NCBI GenBank assembly: GCA_035578905.1
Contig: JAQJVL010000255.1
Location: forward strand, 1,178,001 to 1,242,000
Reading direction: 5' to 3'
DNA from: Stictocephala bisonia
Taxonomy: Eukaryota; Arthropoda; Insecta; Hemiptera; Membracidae
Length of the DNA stretch: 64,000 nt
Part shown: positions 36,541 through 48,339 of the stretch, piece by piece
How the letters are laid out: every line of letters begins with the position of its first letter
Position numbering within the stretch: the stretch's first letter is position 1
Notes under the pieces: generated by a model
The model's input: the letters and a program-made list of their open reading frames with translations, nothing else
The model's database searches: none
Told to the model about the DNA's origin: nothing
Made by a program: the position numbers and the translations under genes

Positions 36541-37559
36541 TAATTTATAAGCTGACTAGCGTTAACAGTTTAACAATATGTTGTATTGTAAACTTTAGCT
36601 TATAAATACTTTATAAATTGCCAATTATTAAATTTAGTGCTATATTCTAATGTTTTTTTATTATGTAATAAAATATTTAATATTGGATATGAAAGTTAAA
36701 GTAATTTGAAAACGAAGATTATAATTACACTACCAGTCTCTTCAGTAGTTTTATTATATGTGACAAAAACAATTTAGCTTAAGCCTACCTTTAGTTTACT
36801 TGAACGTACAAATTAATAATTTAATTCTTCGTGTTTATGTGTACATATATTAGAACAAAATATACATACATATGTAAGTTAACTCAACATGAAAAATATG
36901 TTTTATAATTATTACCTGGTTCATCATTTTCTGAGCCCGGAGTCAGGTCTAAAGCCTCATCCGCTCATTTCTTGGTCCTTTCAGGATTAGTTCATTATTG
37001 TATTAAAATTGTAATATGCATCTTCTTTGTTATATTAATTGCAAAATAAGCTACCTCTAACTGTTTTCTTGTTAAAAATTATAATTGTGATATGTTTGGT
37101 CTATTATTTTGAAAATCAGAAAAAGATGTTTGACAGAATTAAAACCCTTTCAAATGTTATGTCATTTCCCATTGGTTGTTGTTACAAAATTACATTTTTT
37201 TAATTTTAATATATATTATTAAAATGAGATATTTTTAACTAACGTACAATTCAACTAGCAGAATTTCTAATGCTCACCTTTTCCTGAGCACCACCATTGA
37301 AAATTAAGACTGTCAGTAGATTATGATTTATTCCTAATATATTATACAATTGTTCTCTGTTAACGTATGATTGATTGATAGATTGTTGAGATAACTAAAG
37401 CTTGTTTATTGTTTTTTCTTTTCATTTTAAAATGTTATTACTTTGACATTGGAACCTTCTTCATTCTAAATAAACTCGTGTTCCTTCAGTGTTTTGGTGT
37501 TCAGCTTTTATATTGTTAGTAAAAACTACAATTCATCATTTCATTTTTTTCTCAAGAAA
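36541..37559. other. Intergenic stretch, nothing recognised
   Basis: AT-rich, no open frames of note and no repeat ends recognised. Confidence 0.5.
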
Positions 37560-37990
37560 ATCAAGTTTTTTTAAAAATTGTTTTCAATGTATCAGCTAAA
37601 GTGTTCACTAAAGAAACTTTTTTCAAATGTAAGGTTCTTGGGCACCATTTTTGATGAACTTCTATCTTGTGAAACTATTTAATACTCCAAACTGTTTCTT
37701 TTTCAATTCTTACAATCTCAGCAGCTGCATAAATGCTCAACCTACATTAAATCTTTTTTTTATTAAATCTCAAATTTGTTCAATGTTTTCATGTGTGTGA
37801 TGTGGAGGTTGCACTTCTCCGGTCATCTTTATTATCTCCGTGTGTATCTTTGAAATGGCTAAGTACCTGCGAGACTTGTCATCACCTTATACTTCTCTTA
37901 ACAAGAATTGGCCTCCGCTAGACTTTTTCTCTTTCAAAATATAAAGCATTCTTTTTTCAACATGCTATGGGTACAAATGTGAAGAAAGCA
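37560..37990 (-). pseudogene. mariner-family transposase fossil
   Basis: Minus-strand pieces line up with the N-terminal half of mariner transposases: DDRRSATSTSHT (about 37815; consensus DDxRSGRPSTSxT), then HENIEQI, then RLSIYAAAEIVRIEKETVWS (about 37690-37750, the second helix-turn-helix), and MVPKNLTFEKSFF (37610-37648; consensus MVPKxLTxEQK). Stops and frame shifts separate the pieces. The catalytic DD34D half was not found. It is old and certainly dead. Confidence 0.7.
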
Positions 37991-38439
37991 AAGAGCCAGG
38001 TTGATTTTTCAGCATTGAGGCAGTGTTTTTTAAGCATTTGTTAGAGCAAATGTGCACTTTGATAAAAAAAAGATACTTCTGGTTTTAACTCCAAACTTTC
38101 TCCTAAAAGGTCCTAAATGTGATCTCTAAATCTCTAAACATGTCTGATTGACGTGAAATAACTAATACTGCTTACATTAACCCTGTTTATGATGAAAATA
38201 TACAAGTCAAAATGAGGGCTTTACAATGAATGCCCAGTTGTAGACTACTTTTATTTAAAATGTTAACTATATCTTCATTTATAAGATCGTTACACCAAAT
38301 ACGTTATGTTACAAGTTTAGTTGTCAGATGATTTTGTTAATTTTTTTCTTTGTCATTTTATTTTATAACATACCTTTTCTTTATCTTGAGAGGTGGTGCA
38401 AATTTAATTAGGAGAGTGCTTTCAGTAAAATCTGACATT

Positions 38440-38700
38440 CGTTTGTAAGAAAGTGTTATTAATTAACAATCCAAAGACAAATTAACAACTGAGTGTGCCA
38501 GTTAATCCCTTTTACCAATATTTAATTGAAATGTACCATTAATAATCACTGTCTGTGGGTTTCTCTCCCAATTATTTTAATGACAATATTTCTGATTAAC
38601 TGAAATATGAAATTAAATTTGTCTTTATTTAACCAGGTGAAGTTGGGACTAGAAAGTCCCTTCTTCCACTTAACCTGAATATGATGATATTCCAAAAATT
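38440..38700. repeat. Weak SINE relic and a hairpin 3'-end fragment
   Basis: 38450-38580 loosely follows the SINE body (GTGTTATTAATTAACAATCC). At 38620-38682, TTTGTCTTTATTTAACCAGG leads into a hairpin (AAGTTGGGACT facing AGTCCCTTCTTCCACTT), as seen at the 3' ends of some non-LTR elements on the minus strand. Both calls are tentative. Confidence 0.35.
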
Positions 38701-39439
38701 AATTCTAACTCAAAGATTCTTTAAGAGTAACAAACAGCTTATTAACGCAAAGAGGTCAATGAAAACTAAAAATAACATAGAATATTAAATTTCAAGCAGA
38801 AATAACAGTTTCATTACAAAAGAGGAATTTCATCAAATTTGATTTACTTATTGCTATTGTCACTTTCACCGATAATTATTATGATTCACATAGTTAATTA
38901 AATATGCTTCTTCCAAATCTTGTTCTGATATAGCTCCTAACACCATTTTTTATATATCACATTTTTTATATTACAAAAAAACTTGCCAACAAAAATATGT
39001 TTTTTAACACAAAATAAAAAACGATAGCACTGAACAACAATGTAATATGTAGTTTCAAAAGCTCTCTTACAAATATCAACGGGTAATGATAAAATGGTAA
39101 ATATGAGTTTATTGTTTACATTTAACATATGCTTACTGTAAAAACTTCCTAATGCCGAAAGTATGAATCAGAGTAGGACTAACAAAACATAAAGCAACTT
39201 TATAGATAAACAAAAAAGCAATAATAAATATAAATTTGATTATCCAGACAAATTTGGGTCTGTAGAAGTCATTAGAAATGCTGTAAGAAGAAAATAAAGC
39301 TGCACTCTCCTTTATCTTAAAATATAGTTTAGTATATTATTCTTGCCAGCCAACGATAGACACGAAATATGGCTATTCATTCTAGGAGGATATTTATGTT
39401 ACTTTCAAAAGACCATGGGACTGTCATGTTATATAGAAT

Positions 39440-40110
39440 ATTTTCATATACATCCTGATCCAGTTCACTGAGTCTGGGTTTTAACATGCACTCTCCAACG
39501 TCTTCTGTCCGACCAACTTCTCTCTTCCTCGATCCACTCCCAACTGCTCTCACTTCCAACAATCTCCCCTTTGATAACCACCAACCATCTCTTTCTAGGT
39601 CTTCCTGTAGCTCTTTTTCCTTCTTCCCTATTTTCTAATATCCTCCTTGGCCATCTACTCTCCTCCTTTCCATTTACATGGTCAACCACTGTAATATATT
39701 CTATCCAATTTCTCCTTTTATACTACTTACTCCCAGTACTCTTCTTATTTTGTCTCTTCTAGTTTTGCCCGAACAGCTTCTCAAAAATCTCAATTATGTT
39801 GTTTGCATTCAGCTCCATTCCTTTTCCTTCAAGGTCTCCGAGGCATATGTTTTTTTGGGGTATAATACAGTTTAAATATTATCATTTTTATTTCATTGGA
39901 ATAATCCTGTCTCACACCAGGTTTTTAATAATCTGATACAAATTTCCCGCTTTCTGTATTCTAGCTGTTATTTCCTCTTCCAATTTCCCCTCTGGTCATT
40001 AATACTCCCAGATATTTTAAACTATCGACTTTCTTTTACGGTTCTCCCTCCATTCTGTTTTCCCAACCACCAAAACTTCACTCTTTTCCTTTTTACTATA
40101 TTTTTGATGA
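39440..40110 (-). pseudogene. RTE-type retrotransposon 3' fragment
   Basis: Aligns in order with 17226-17960. Minus-strand blocks include GKEESRWPRRILENREEGKR and ATGRPRKR (39689 downward), then the tyrosine-rich region at 39850 and the KSxxILVVGR region near 40080. It is 5'-truncated, frame-shifted and more diverged than the copy at 17226. A short ATACATCC-type end is at about 39450. Confidence 0.78.
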
Positions 40111-41629
40111 ATATTTTAATATTTAACATTATATCAAAGTCTACTACTATAAAAACGTATCCCTGTCTGGTAGAGATTGAACTGGTTTATCTTTGTTTTA
40201 AGGCTAGATTTTGATTGATAACGTTACTGACTATTAACTGTAAACAATAGATTATTGTTTTTTTTTTTTTTTTATGTAATTTAATATTTTAGTTCTAGTA
40301 TGGATCTTGTTAGAAGTCAAACTGATGGCAGAATATTTTGGATGAAAACAATGGCCTTAAGTATTGTAATTGACCTTGGATCCTGACAAGTTCATGATAT
40401 TCAATCAAATGACCACCTCTTTCAAGATATACATATACAATATTTATGTATCCATAGATTCTTCATCATAATGAAGAAATAAGGACTTTTAACAGTATAT
40501 CAATTGACTATCTCTTTTTTGATTATTTCTAATTTTAAAGCAACCAATTGCACTGTCAATTTCTTACCAGTATGAAAACAAAGTAAAATGAATTTTTATC
40601 ATTTTGATCAACAATATCGTAATATGTTCAGATATTAATGATTGTAACACCAATAATAAAAACTACAATTGATTGGCAATTAATATAAAAGGTTATCAAT
40701 AAATATAGTAATAACATCTTTGTAAGTATTAATAACAACACACTGTGCCACGCGTTGTATATAAAATGACTGTACACTCTTGAGTGACTAGAGTCTACAG
40801 TCATCAGCCCAAGTCTAGTTTCACTTCTTAACATTTAATTATAAGTTGTAATTGTATATAATTATAACAAATACTATTAAATTCCATATAGTATTTGGGG
40901 GTATATAAATTTGAGTTGTATGGATATAAGATTGTTCCACTTTGTGATAGTTTACGATTACCTGGAAAGTATTTTAACGGTAGAGAAAGGGTGTAAAGAC
41001 TGCTGATCAAACTCTTTGATATGACAAAAATCTTTTTATGTTAATTGTTTCTGTTGATTTGTAAGTAAGCTTTGTGATTAATAATATTTTAAGAAATAAA
41101 TTCCATAATTTTAGTATGGACTGATGTTGTTATTTGATGCTAGTAAGTTCAAAAACGTTGTGATCATCTAATTAATTTGTAATTGTTTACTCATAAATAT
41201 CAAATAATTATGTATTTACGTTAACAAATATAAATTTTAAGTTGATTTAATAAATCTTTTGGAATTAAATGAGTTTATTATTTCATATATTTGCAGTATT
41301 TTTTTTTTGTTTTTGTAGCCATTAAATTAAATAACGGAAAAGTGATCACCAATTATTTTGTAATACTATAGATGGCATTGAACATAATTGTTGATTGTTG
41401 ACTGAGGTAAGACATGTCTATATGATTTGAATTTAAACAAACAAACATTCTAAGAGGGTGTATTCCTCTTCTGAGAATTGTCTACAAAGGAAGCTATACA
41501 AATTAGAAAAAAACATCGACGATTTCAATAAATCTAACGGCTTTGAAATTATTAATACCTGAACTATATTAGTTAATCAGTTCAAATCAAATATATTAAA
41601 AGATGAACCCCACATTGGAAGATCTTACG
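40111..41629. other. Intergenic stretch with one TATA-like site
   Basis: AT-rich with no coding signal. GTATATAAAA at 40758-40767 is followed about 30 bp on by CTACAGTCATC, an arrangement like a TATA box plus initiator. No transcript or LTR boundary can be shown. Confidence 0.35.
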
Positions 41630-42440
41630 GGGGTTAATACCACCGTACTTGTATGGGTGGGTGGGTGGGTCAATACCACCGTATGTGTATAGGTGGGTAA
41701 ATACCACCGTACGTGTATGGGTGGGTCAATACCACTGTACGTGTATGATTGGGTGGGTGAGTCAATACCACTGTACGTGTATGGGTGGGCGGGTAGGTCA
41801 ATACCATTGTAAGTATCTGATTGGGGGGGGGTCAATACCACACCATATGTGTATAGGTGGATGGGATGGATGGGTCAATACCACTGTACGTGTATGATTG
41901 GGTGGGTGGGTCAATACCACCATACGTGTATAGGTGAATGGGTGGGTCAATACCACCGTGCGTGTATGGGTGGGTCAATAACACTGTAATTGTATGGGTG
42001 GGTGGGTGGGGCAATACCACTGTACGTGTATGAGTGGATGGGTTATGATAATTTCAATTTGTAACATGATTTCAATTTGATTGTGTTTGATTATTGTACG
42101 TACTTGGATACAAGGTAAATACCACTGTGCATGTATGGGCAGGCGGGTGGGTCAATACTACTGTACGTGTATGGGGGGAGGGGGTGGATCAATACCACTG
42201 TATGTGTATGGGTGGGCCAGTGGGTCAATAGCACTGTACGTGTATGGGAGGACGGGTAGGTCAATACCACTGTAGGTGTATGGGTAGTCGGTTGGGTCAA
42301 TACCACTGTACGTGTATGGGTGGGCGGGTAGGTCTATACCACTGTACGTGTATGGGTAGGTGGGTGGGTCAATGCCACTGTAGATGTGGGTAGGCGGTTG
42401 GGTTAATACCACTATGTGTGTATGGGTGGGCACATACACA
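41630..42440 (+). repeat. G-rich minisatellite block A
   Basis: Over 15 units of the form GTCAATACCACTGTACGTGT followed by ATGGGTGGGCGGGTGG. Unit length varies (about 30-50 bp) with the number of GGGT steps. A 75-bp non-repeat gap lies near 42040-42115. Runs such as GGGTGGGTGGGTGGGT could form G-quadruplexes on this strand. Confidence 0.93.
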
Positions 42441-42654
42441 CATAGTGACTGTGTTGGTTGAGCACTATCTTTTATTTTTGAAAATGACGAAATAAGGGAG
42501 ATTGGACTATAGCTGTTAGTTTCTGTGGCTGATCTGCTTATATGCACGTGGCTCGTCCAGAAAGTAAAGAACTATTGTGCATCACTTGCGGCACCGATCC
42601 CCCACCACTGCGATTGCGTACACGCTAGTTACCTACCTGCTCAAAATGTTCGGC

Positions 42655-42960
42655 CTATCCACACACGTACAGCCCACCCGCCCACCCACACACGTACAGT
42701 GGTATTTCCTTTCCCGCCCACTCATACACGTACAGTGGTATTGGTACCACTGTATATACACACAAAATACCACTGTAGGTGTATGGGTCAGTAGTTGGGT
42801 TAATACCACTGTACGTGTATGGGTAGGTGGTTGGGTTAATACCACTGTACGTGTATGGGTGGGCGGGTGGGTAAATACTACTGTATGTGTATGGGCGGGC
42901 GGGTGTGTCAATACCACTGTACGCGTATGGATGGGCGGGTGGGTAAATACCACTGTACAG
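42655..42960. repeat. Minisatellite block B, first part inverted
   Basis: 42658-42745 carries the same unit on the opposite strand (CACACGTACAGTGGTATTTC). From 42768 onward it returns to the plus orientation. The switch point near 42745-42765 contains GGTACCACTGTATATAC. Confidence 0.9.
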
Positions 42961-43319
42961 TACACACGCTGAAGGTCATATAAAAACATCAACTCTGAGC
43001 GAGGCGGTCACAGACAGATCGTAAAGGGTGATTGTTTACGTGTTTACGGAGTATTTGTATTTTGCTATTTCTTATAATTAGACCAGTATTTAAAATAAAA
43101 ACATCAAATAGGTTAAGAGTTTGAAAGTTAACAAATTAAAACGTATATCAATAACAACAATTAAATATATCATACAAAATAATAAATCAGTTAATAACTT
43201 TAATTGAAATTAAGTAACTAAGAAACATATACTTCTTACTATCACTAAAAAAAATATTTCTGTGATTTTCCAAACCGTTAAAATACATATAATTTTTATT
43301 TAAATTGGTTTAAAATAAA

Positions 43320-43830
43320 AATGACGAGTTGGGAGTGACTCGTCAGTTTTATAAAACTCATGGACGGTCCTTCTAACGACACATTTGTCGAAATCGTCTA
43401 GTTCTGTCGCTGTTCTTTTTCTCTTGTATTTTTCTTATGAGTTGTGAACAAAAGAAATGTGAACTCTCATTCCGCTGAAGTGTCCAATAAACACTTTTCA
43501 CGCCGAATTTCCTTTCTAAGAGTTTTTGAAACGCCACATGCAACTGCAGTTCGTTCTAACGATTTTTTACGGGGATTCGTTGTTCATCTCTTAATTTGGC
43601 CTCATTCGCCATGAACTCACTTACTCTCCAAATAATTTCCCTACCCTGACTTCTAGTAGTTTTTCCTTGAGCTACTTTAGGAATAAAGTGATCCATAGTT
43701 GAGGTAGGAACCACTAAAGGAATAAACTATTTAGGATTTACGTTTACTAATTTTACAACCTTAAGGGTCTGCAGAGGGCTGTCGGCCATGTTGATTTTAA
43801 TCTCATTAGAACGATGTTTTTTTGAACCGG
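43320..43830 (-). pseudogene. DDE (Tc1/mariner-superfamily) transposase N-terminal fossil
   Basis: Minus-strand pieces: SQGREIIWRVSEFMANEA (about 43660-43605), KSLERTAVACGVSKTLRKEI (about 43550, a helix-turn-helix with RTAxACGVS), and TELDDFDKCVVRRTVHEFYK (43405-43345). The order and the DDFDKxVxRRTxxEFY block match a transposase family common in arthropods that has a DDE_3 catalytic domain downstream. That domain is not found. Stops and shifts separate the pieces. It sits between minisatellite blocks B and C. Confidence 0.65.
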
Positions 43831-44544
43831 ACCAATGATCACGCGTGTCCAAATTTAACAGTTATTTTTAAACGGTCTTTTCCAAACAAACTGTATTTGA
43901 TCAAGAGTGAAATTACCTGTTGAACTGCTTTGTGGATTCATAATTAGTTTAATAGATTAAATATAAAATTTATTTAGTTTGAACTTTTTATTTTCACCTA
44001 TTTTTCAAAACTAGGCGTATGTAATCATAATATCAAAAGCAAACCCAATATGCAATATGATAGCATTTTAAATGACACCTCATACACAACTTTTGGTAAA
44101 TAAATAATGATAAAAATATGGATTCAAAATAACGTTGTATTTATGAGAATTAAACCAGTATGGCTGACAGACTCTGCAGACTCTTAACACACTTAAGGGA
44201 CAAAAAAAATACAAATGACTTATTACACTACAGTAGTTAGATAAAAACAAACATATAACCAACCAAATAATTGTTTATCATACACTTGAGTAAAAATTCT
44301 TAACACGCTAAACCACAAGCCAATATATTGCACGCAGTCTGGAAACGTACTGAATGTGCATCCATAGGTAACAATTACTGTAACTTATTTTAGAAGCACG
44401 CATGGAAAAGACTCCTAGCGTGGGAAAGTCTGACAGTAGCGAATGTTTCCAGGACTGCAGGCATATTGGGCCCTCCACCTGTCTCCTCCCTATCACAGCT
44501 CGGCGGGCTCGAGGCCGGACCTTCGCCGCGCAGTCTATACATGT

Positions 44545-44890
44545 ATGGGTGGGCGGGTGGGTCAATACAAATGTACGTGTATGGATGGGCGGGTGGGTAA
44601 ATACCAATGTACAAATGTGGGCGGGCAGGTGGGTCAATACCACTGTACGAGTATGGATGGGCGGATGGGTCAATACCACTGTACGTGTATGGATGGGCGA
44701 GTGGGGAAATACTATTGTACGTGTATGAGAATACCACTGTACGTGTATGGTTGGGCGGGTGGGTAAATACCACTGTATGTGTATGGGCGGGCGGGTGGGT
44801 CAATAACACTGTACGTGTATGGCTGGGCGGGTGGGTAAATACCACTGTACGTGTATTGGAATACCACTGTATGTGTATGGGTGAGCTATC
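44545..44890 (+). repeat. G-rich minisatellite block C
   Basis: Nine or so units of the same ATACCACTGTACGTGTATGG + GCGGGTGGGT type, in plus orientation. It is preceded by a GC-rich unique stretch (44440-44535, with GGCGGGCTCGAGGCCGGACC). Long Thr/His/Pro-rich or Tyr/Gly-rich open frames across it are repeat artefacts. Confidence 0.93.
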
Positions 44891-44899
44891 TATCATCAG

Positions 44900-46570
44900 T
44901 CCTTGTAATTTTATTACAAGTTTTTAGTAATTTTTATCCTAGTTGGAACAAAAGTGTGTAATGTGTGTGAGAGATACTGTAAATAAATTTAATTTTTTTA
45001 TTTTACTTTACTGTATACAGTTAATCTACTATTATGTGTAATGAAAATTCACAGCCGGAGTCATAAGTTTTTTTCCAGAGTTGTTAGAACGCAGTGAGTG
45101 GCGGGACTTTCACGCAAAGCATGCATAGCGGTATCTCCTAGTTAGAACTTATTTTAATAATATTTCACGGCATTTAGTTAAAAAAGCCCTTTAACTGGTT
45201 AAGACGTCTTCAGGTTCAAATTTATTTTGAATCTTCAACATTTAAAACTGATTTGGCTTGAATTGGCAAAAAAGGCTTTTTGGAACAGATTGTAGAAAAT
45301 TATCAAAATATGTTTTAATTTAATAATACATTTTATAGTGAAAAAACAAAAATTAACAGAGATTAGTTTCATAAGCTAAAGGTTCTCAGTTTGATCTCAA
45401 TCAAAGTCAAAACAAATTTTGAAAGAGATAAGCTGATTCCAGGACTAGAAGATTTCCCAACGAGAAAACAGGTTGAATGGCCGCACAATAGACACATCAG
45501 AAGCATGGTGAGACAGGTTCAGCAACAGCAGCGATGGCTACTGCAGATGACAGCAGCAGACCACTAACATGAAAAATCTGAGGTAACCCCTTGACTTTAG
45601 GATAGGATAAAGAACCTGAACAAAACACCTAAATCCTCCTGTTTCCACAATCTGCTATCATTTTAAACTCACCCTTACACTAGTCTGAGCCATTCTGAGG
45701 GTGGAGACAATATACCAACTCAGAATTAACTGGAACTGATTTCCAGCTAACTGACAAGTCTGACACTCAGTTCTCTTCACTACACAACATCTGATCCTTG
45801 ACTACCATCCATTATAAGGACACCCTCTAATCTGCTTCTCTAGTAGTGTCCATGTCGATGGAAACCCTTGAGCGGGCGCCGTGTCAGTATAAAGAGGAAC
45901 GAGCATGGAACCTATCGCCTACAATCTCCCAAACACTTTAATTACACCAAATCCTATGGGCGAGGCAGAGCAGAGAACCCCGTTCTTTAAAAAGGGTAGG
46001 TGGGTGAGGAAAAGAGACAAAATAAGGAAAAATGAAAAGGAGTAAGTGAACCTCTTTTCTTTAATCACAAAAAGTACTGTCCCAGCCCTTGAAAGACGTC
46101 AAACAACAATAAAAACTTAACACAACAGTCTCGGCCAGGTGAATAGAAAAAAAAGGGCTGAGGGGGGCGGTCAAATATGGAAGTGTGTCAAACTAGGTTC
46201 GATGCTATTGACACAGTGAGGGGAGGGAAATTGAGTGGCAGCCGGTGAGAAGACAGCAGGCCATCCCGAAGAAACATTGCCACGGCTCAGGACTTCTTCA
46301 CCTTCTCCAGATAACAGCGTAACATGATCCACCCCGTACCCTGAAGCTGGAAAACCAAACTCAAGCTAGCCATGTAAAACGAAAAAAGAGTTGCAAGCCG
46401 AAGTGAAAAGCCCAGCAGAAGCCAAACCAACAATTAAAGCAGCAAAACAAACTGAGACACAGAACCAACAAAAGAACACATGCGTGCACGCACTTACACA
46501 CTGTAACCAAGGAGAGGGAAGCAGTAATCCGAGAGACAAGTAAATATGCGCCATGGTACAGCAACAAGCA
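44900..46570. other. Intergenic stretch, unassigned repeat-like DNA
   Basis: At 45098-45146 is the inverse of a motif also seen at 23005 (CACGCAAAGCATGC leading into TATCTCCTAG). From about 45450 the base composition is less AT-rich and looks imported, but no coding frame or terminal repeat was recognised. Confidence 0.4.
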
Positions 46571-46571
46571 A

Positions 46572-46672
46572 GCTTCTTCTTTATTACGATGTACAACTTT
46601 ATGTCATCAGCAAATGGAAGGCAGTCAGCCTTTACAACGTAAAAAATGGCATTGAAAAAAACGTTAAACATA
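46572..46672 (-). pseudogene. Fragment of a reverse transcriptase around the catalytic motif
   Basis: The minus strand reads NVFFNAIFYVVKADCLPFAD and then DIKLYIVIKK. CLPFADDIKLY is the YADD-box context of Jockey-group enzymes (consensus LLFADDLKLY). Only about 30 residues survive and the flanks are unrelated. Confidence 0.5.
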
Positions 46673-47640
46673 AATAGCCATAACTATGGTACACTAGATG
46701 TAACACAGTGTTTCGGCGTGGATCACACGCTGCCGGGCAACCCACGAGAGGCTGAACGCCTATTCCGAGGGAGGCCGAAACCTGCCCTCCCCCATCACCC
46801 AGAAGTGATCAGGAAGTTTGTTCGGTATAGCTTGCTTGCGATCTTAAACTATCACATTCACCCTGAGCATCCTGGAAGAGTCGGGCTTCATCTGTTACCC
46901 CGTCTGAAGACGAAGAGCACACTAGTGCCATGACATCACCTCACTACCACTACGAGTCCATACGTATGCAGGCAGAGATACGACAACCAGATGATGGAAG
47001 TCGTAGCCACCCCCCTCACCTCTGTAGTACCTTTCCTACGGTCAACAATTAGGACCGTTCTCAGACGTGTGTTTCGGAATACTATTGCATAGACCGACAC
47101 CCTGTCCACGCTGGCTACCCGATTTGGAGGTCTTTATACGAATCCCGTCCGGCATGGAACAGATGTAACTGTGGACTCCGAAAAAAAGAACCAACACTTT
47201 TTACTAGTAATCTTAGAATGGTTTAGTAACTCCCTAACTATTTGGGAATTTCGCCAATGATGCCATAACTTTCAATATCGTCAGAAGATTGCAGTTGGCT
47301 TAAAAGTAGTTCTTTATAATCAGCCTAAAAAGCCTTGTAACCAAAGCCGACTGAATAACTACTGAACTGAATAAATGGTAGTCACATAAATTTATTTGTT
47401 ATCGTTTAGTATTACTAACCTACGTAAAGCCTTTTTACATGCAAGTATATACTGTATACATAGTTGAACCTAATCTAATACAATACTGCTACAATACTAG
47501 ATATTTCTTCACACCAAAGAAATAACTTAATTATACTTTGCGGTGTCTTATTGTAGAATATAACAATATTTCTCAACAAACATTTAAGTATAAGAATGGC
47601 AATCGCTCTAAAATAATAAACTATAGACCAATATATATAT
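46673..47640. other. Unassigned, less AT-rich stretch
   Basis: 46700-47200 is markedly richer in GC than the surroundings and has no recognised domain. 47200-47640 is ordinary AT-rich DNA. Confidence 0.4.
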
Positions 47641-47649
47641 ACAGTATAT

Positions 47650-48090
47650 ATCGCTGGCTGACGTGTTCGAGACCCTAGTACCGGACCATTTGAACCACTA
47701 CCTGATGCTATTTATATGTGATAATCAGCATGTATTCCTTTGAGGAAGCTCCACTGTCTCTAATCTCCCACAATTTCAGGAATACGTTACGTCCTCATTT
47801 GTGAGTTCAGTTGATTGCAAATACTTGGATTACGCCAAGGCATTCGATTAGGTGCGTCATGGCTTATTAATTGCCAAACTTGCTGGACACGGAGTGGGGA
47901 GTGAGCTGTTGTTGTGTTTTCATAGCAGATGTGCCTCCTGTCTTGAGGGGAGTGGTAGCGAAAAAAATACCTTAGTGACTGTGTGCTGTATGTAAAATTC
48001 TATGGCGCCATATCTCCACCGATCTCTGATTTGACTGGTGTCTCTCAGGATTCCGATCTAGATCTAGGCCCCATATTGTTTTTACCTTTT
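47650..48090 (+). pseudogene. Decayed non-LTR reverse transcriptase fragment
   Basis: The plus strand reads DVFETLVPDHLNHYL, DNQHVFL, SVDCKYLDYAKAFD (motif A, consensus LDxxKAFDxV) and VRHGLLIAKLAGHGVGSELL, then a weak DLDLGPILF. A stop follows KAFD, and a frame change lies in the QHxF region. No end sequences were seen. Confidence 0.7.
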
Positions 48091-48339
48091 CATCAATGAT
48101 AATATGATGATAATGACTGCCTCATGTTGCGGATGAACTAAAAGTTTTTGCCAGAGTTACTTCATCATCTGATCAAGACAGTTTCCGTGACGTCGCATTG
48201 CCTCCAACGTCACAGAAACTCCCGTACAATATCTCTGCTTCGACAGCTGAGCCCAGATGTCTATCCTATGACTCCTGCTGACGCAGTACGTTGAAAAATG
48301 CTCCCATCAAAAACCTATACAAAAACATTAGCCATAAAC

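Noticed and set aside
41596..42992. Thr/His/Pro-rich and Tyr/Gly-rich frames over the minisatellites
   Set aside because: They follow the repeat unit on both strands and in several frames. Same for 44308-44927.
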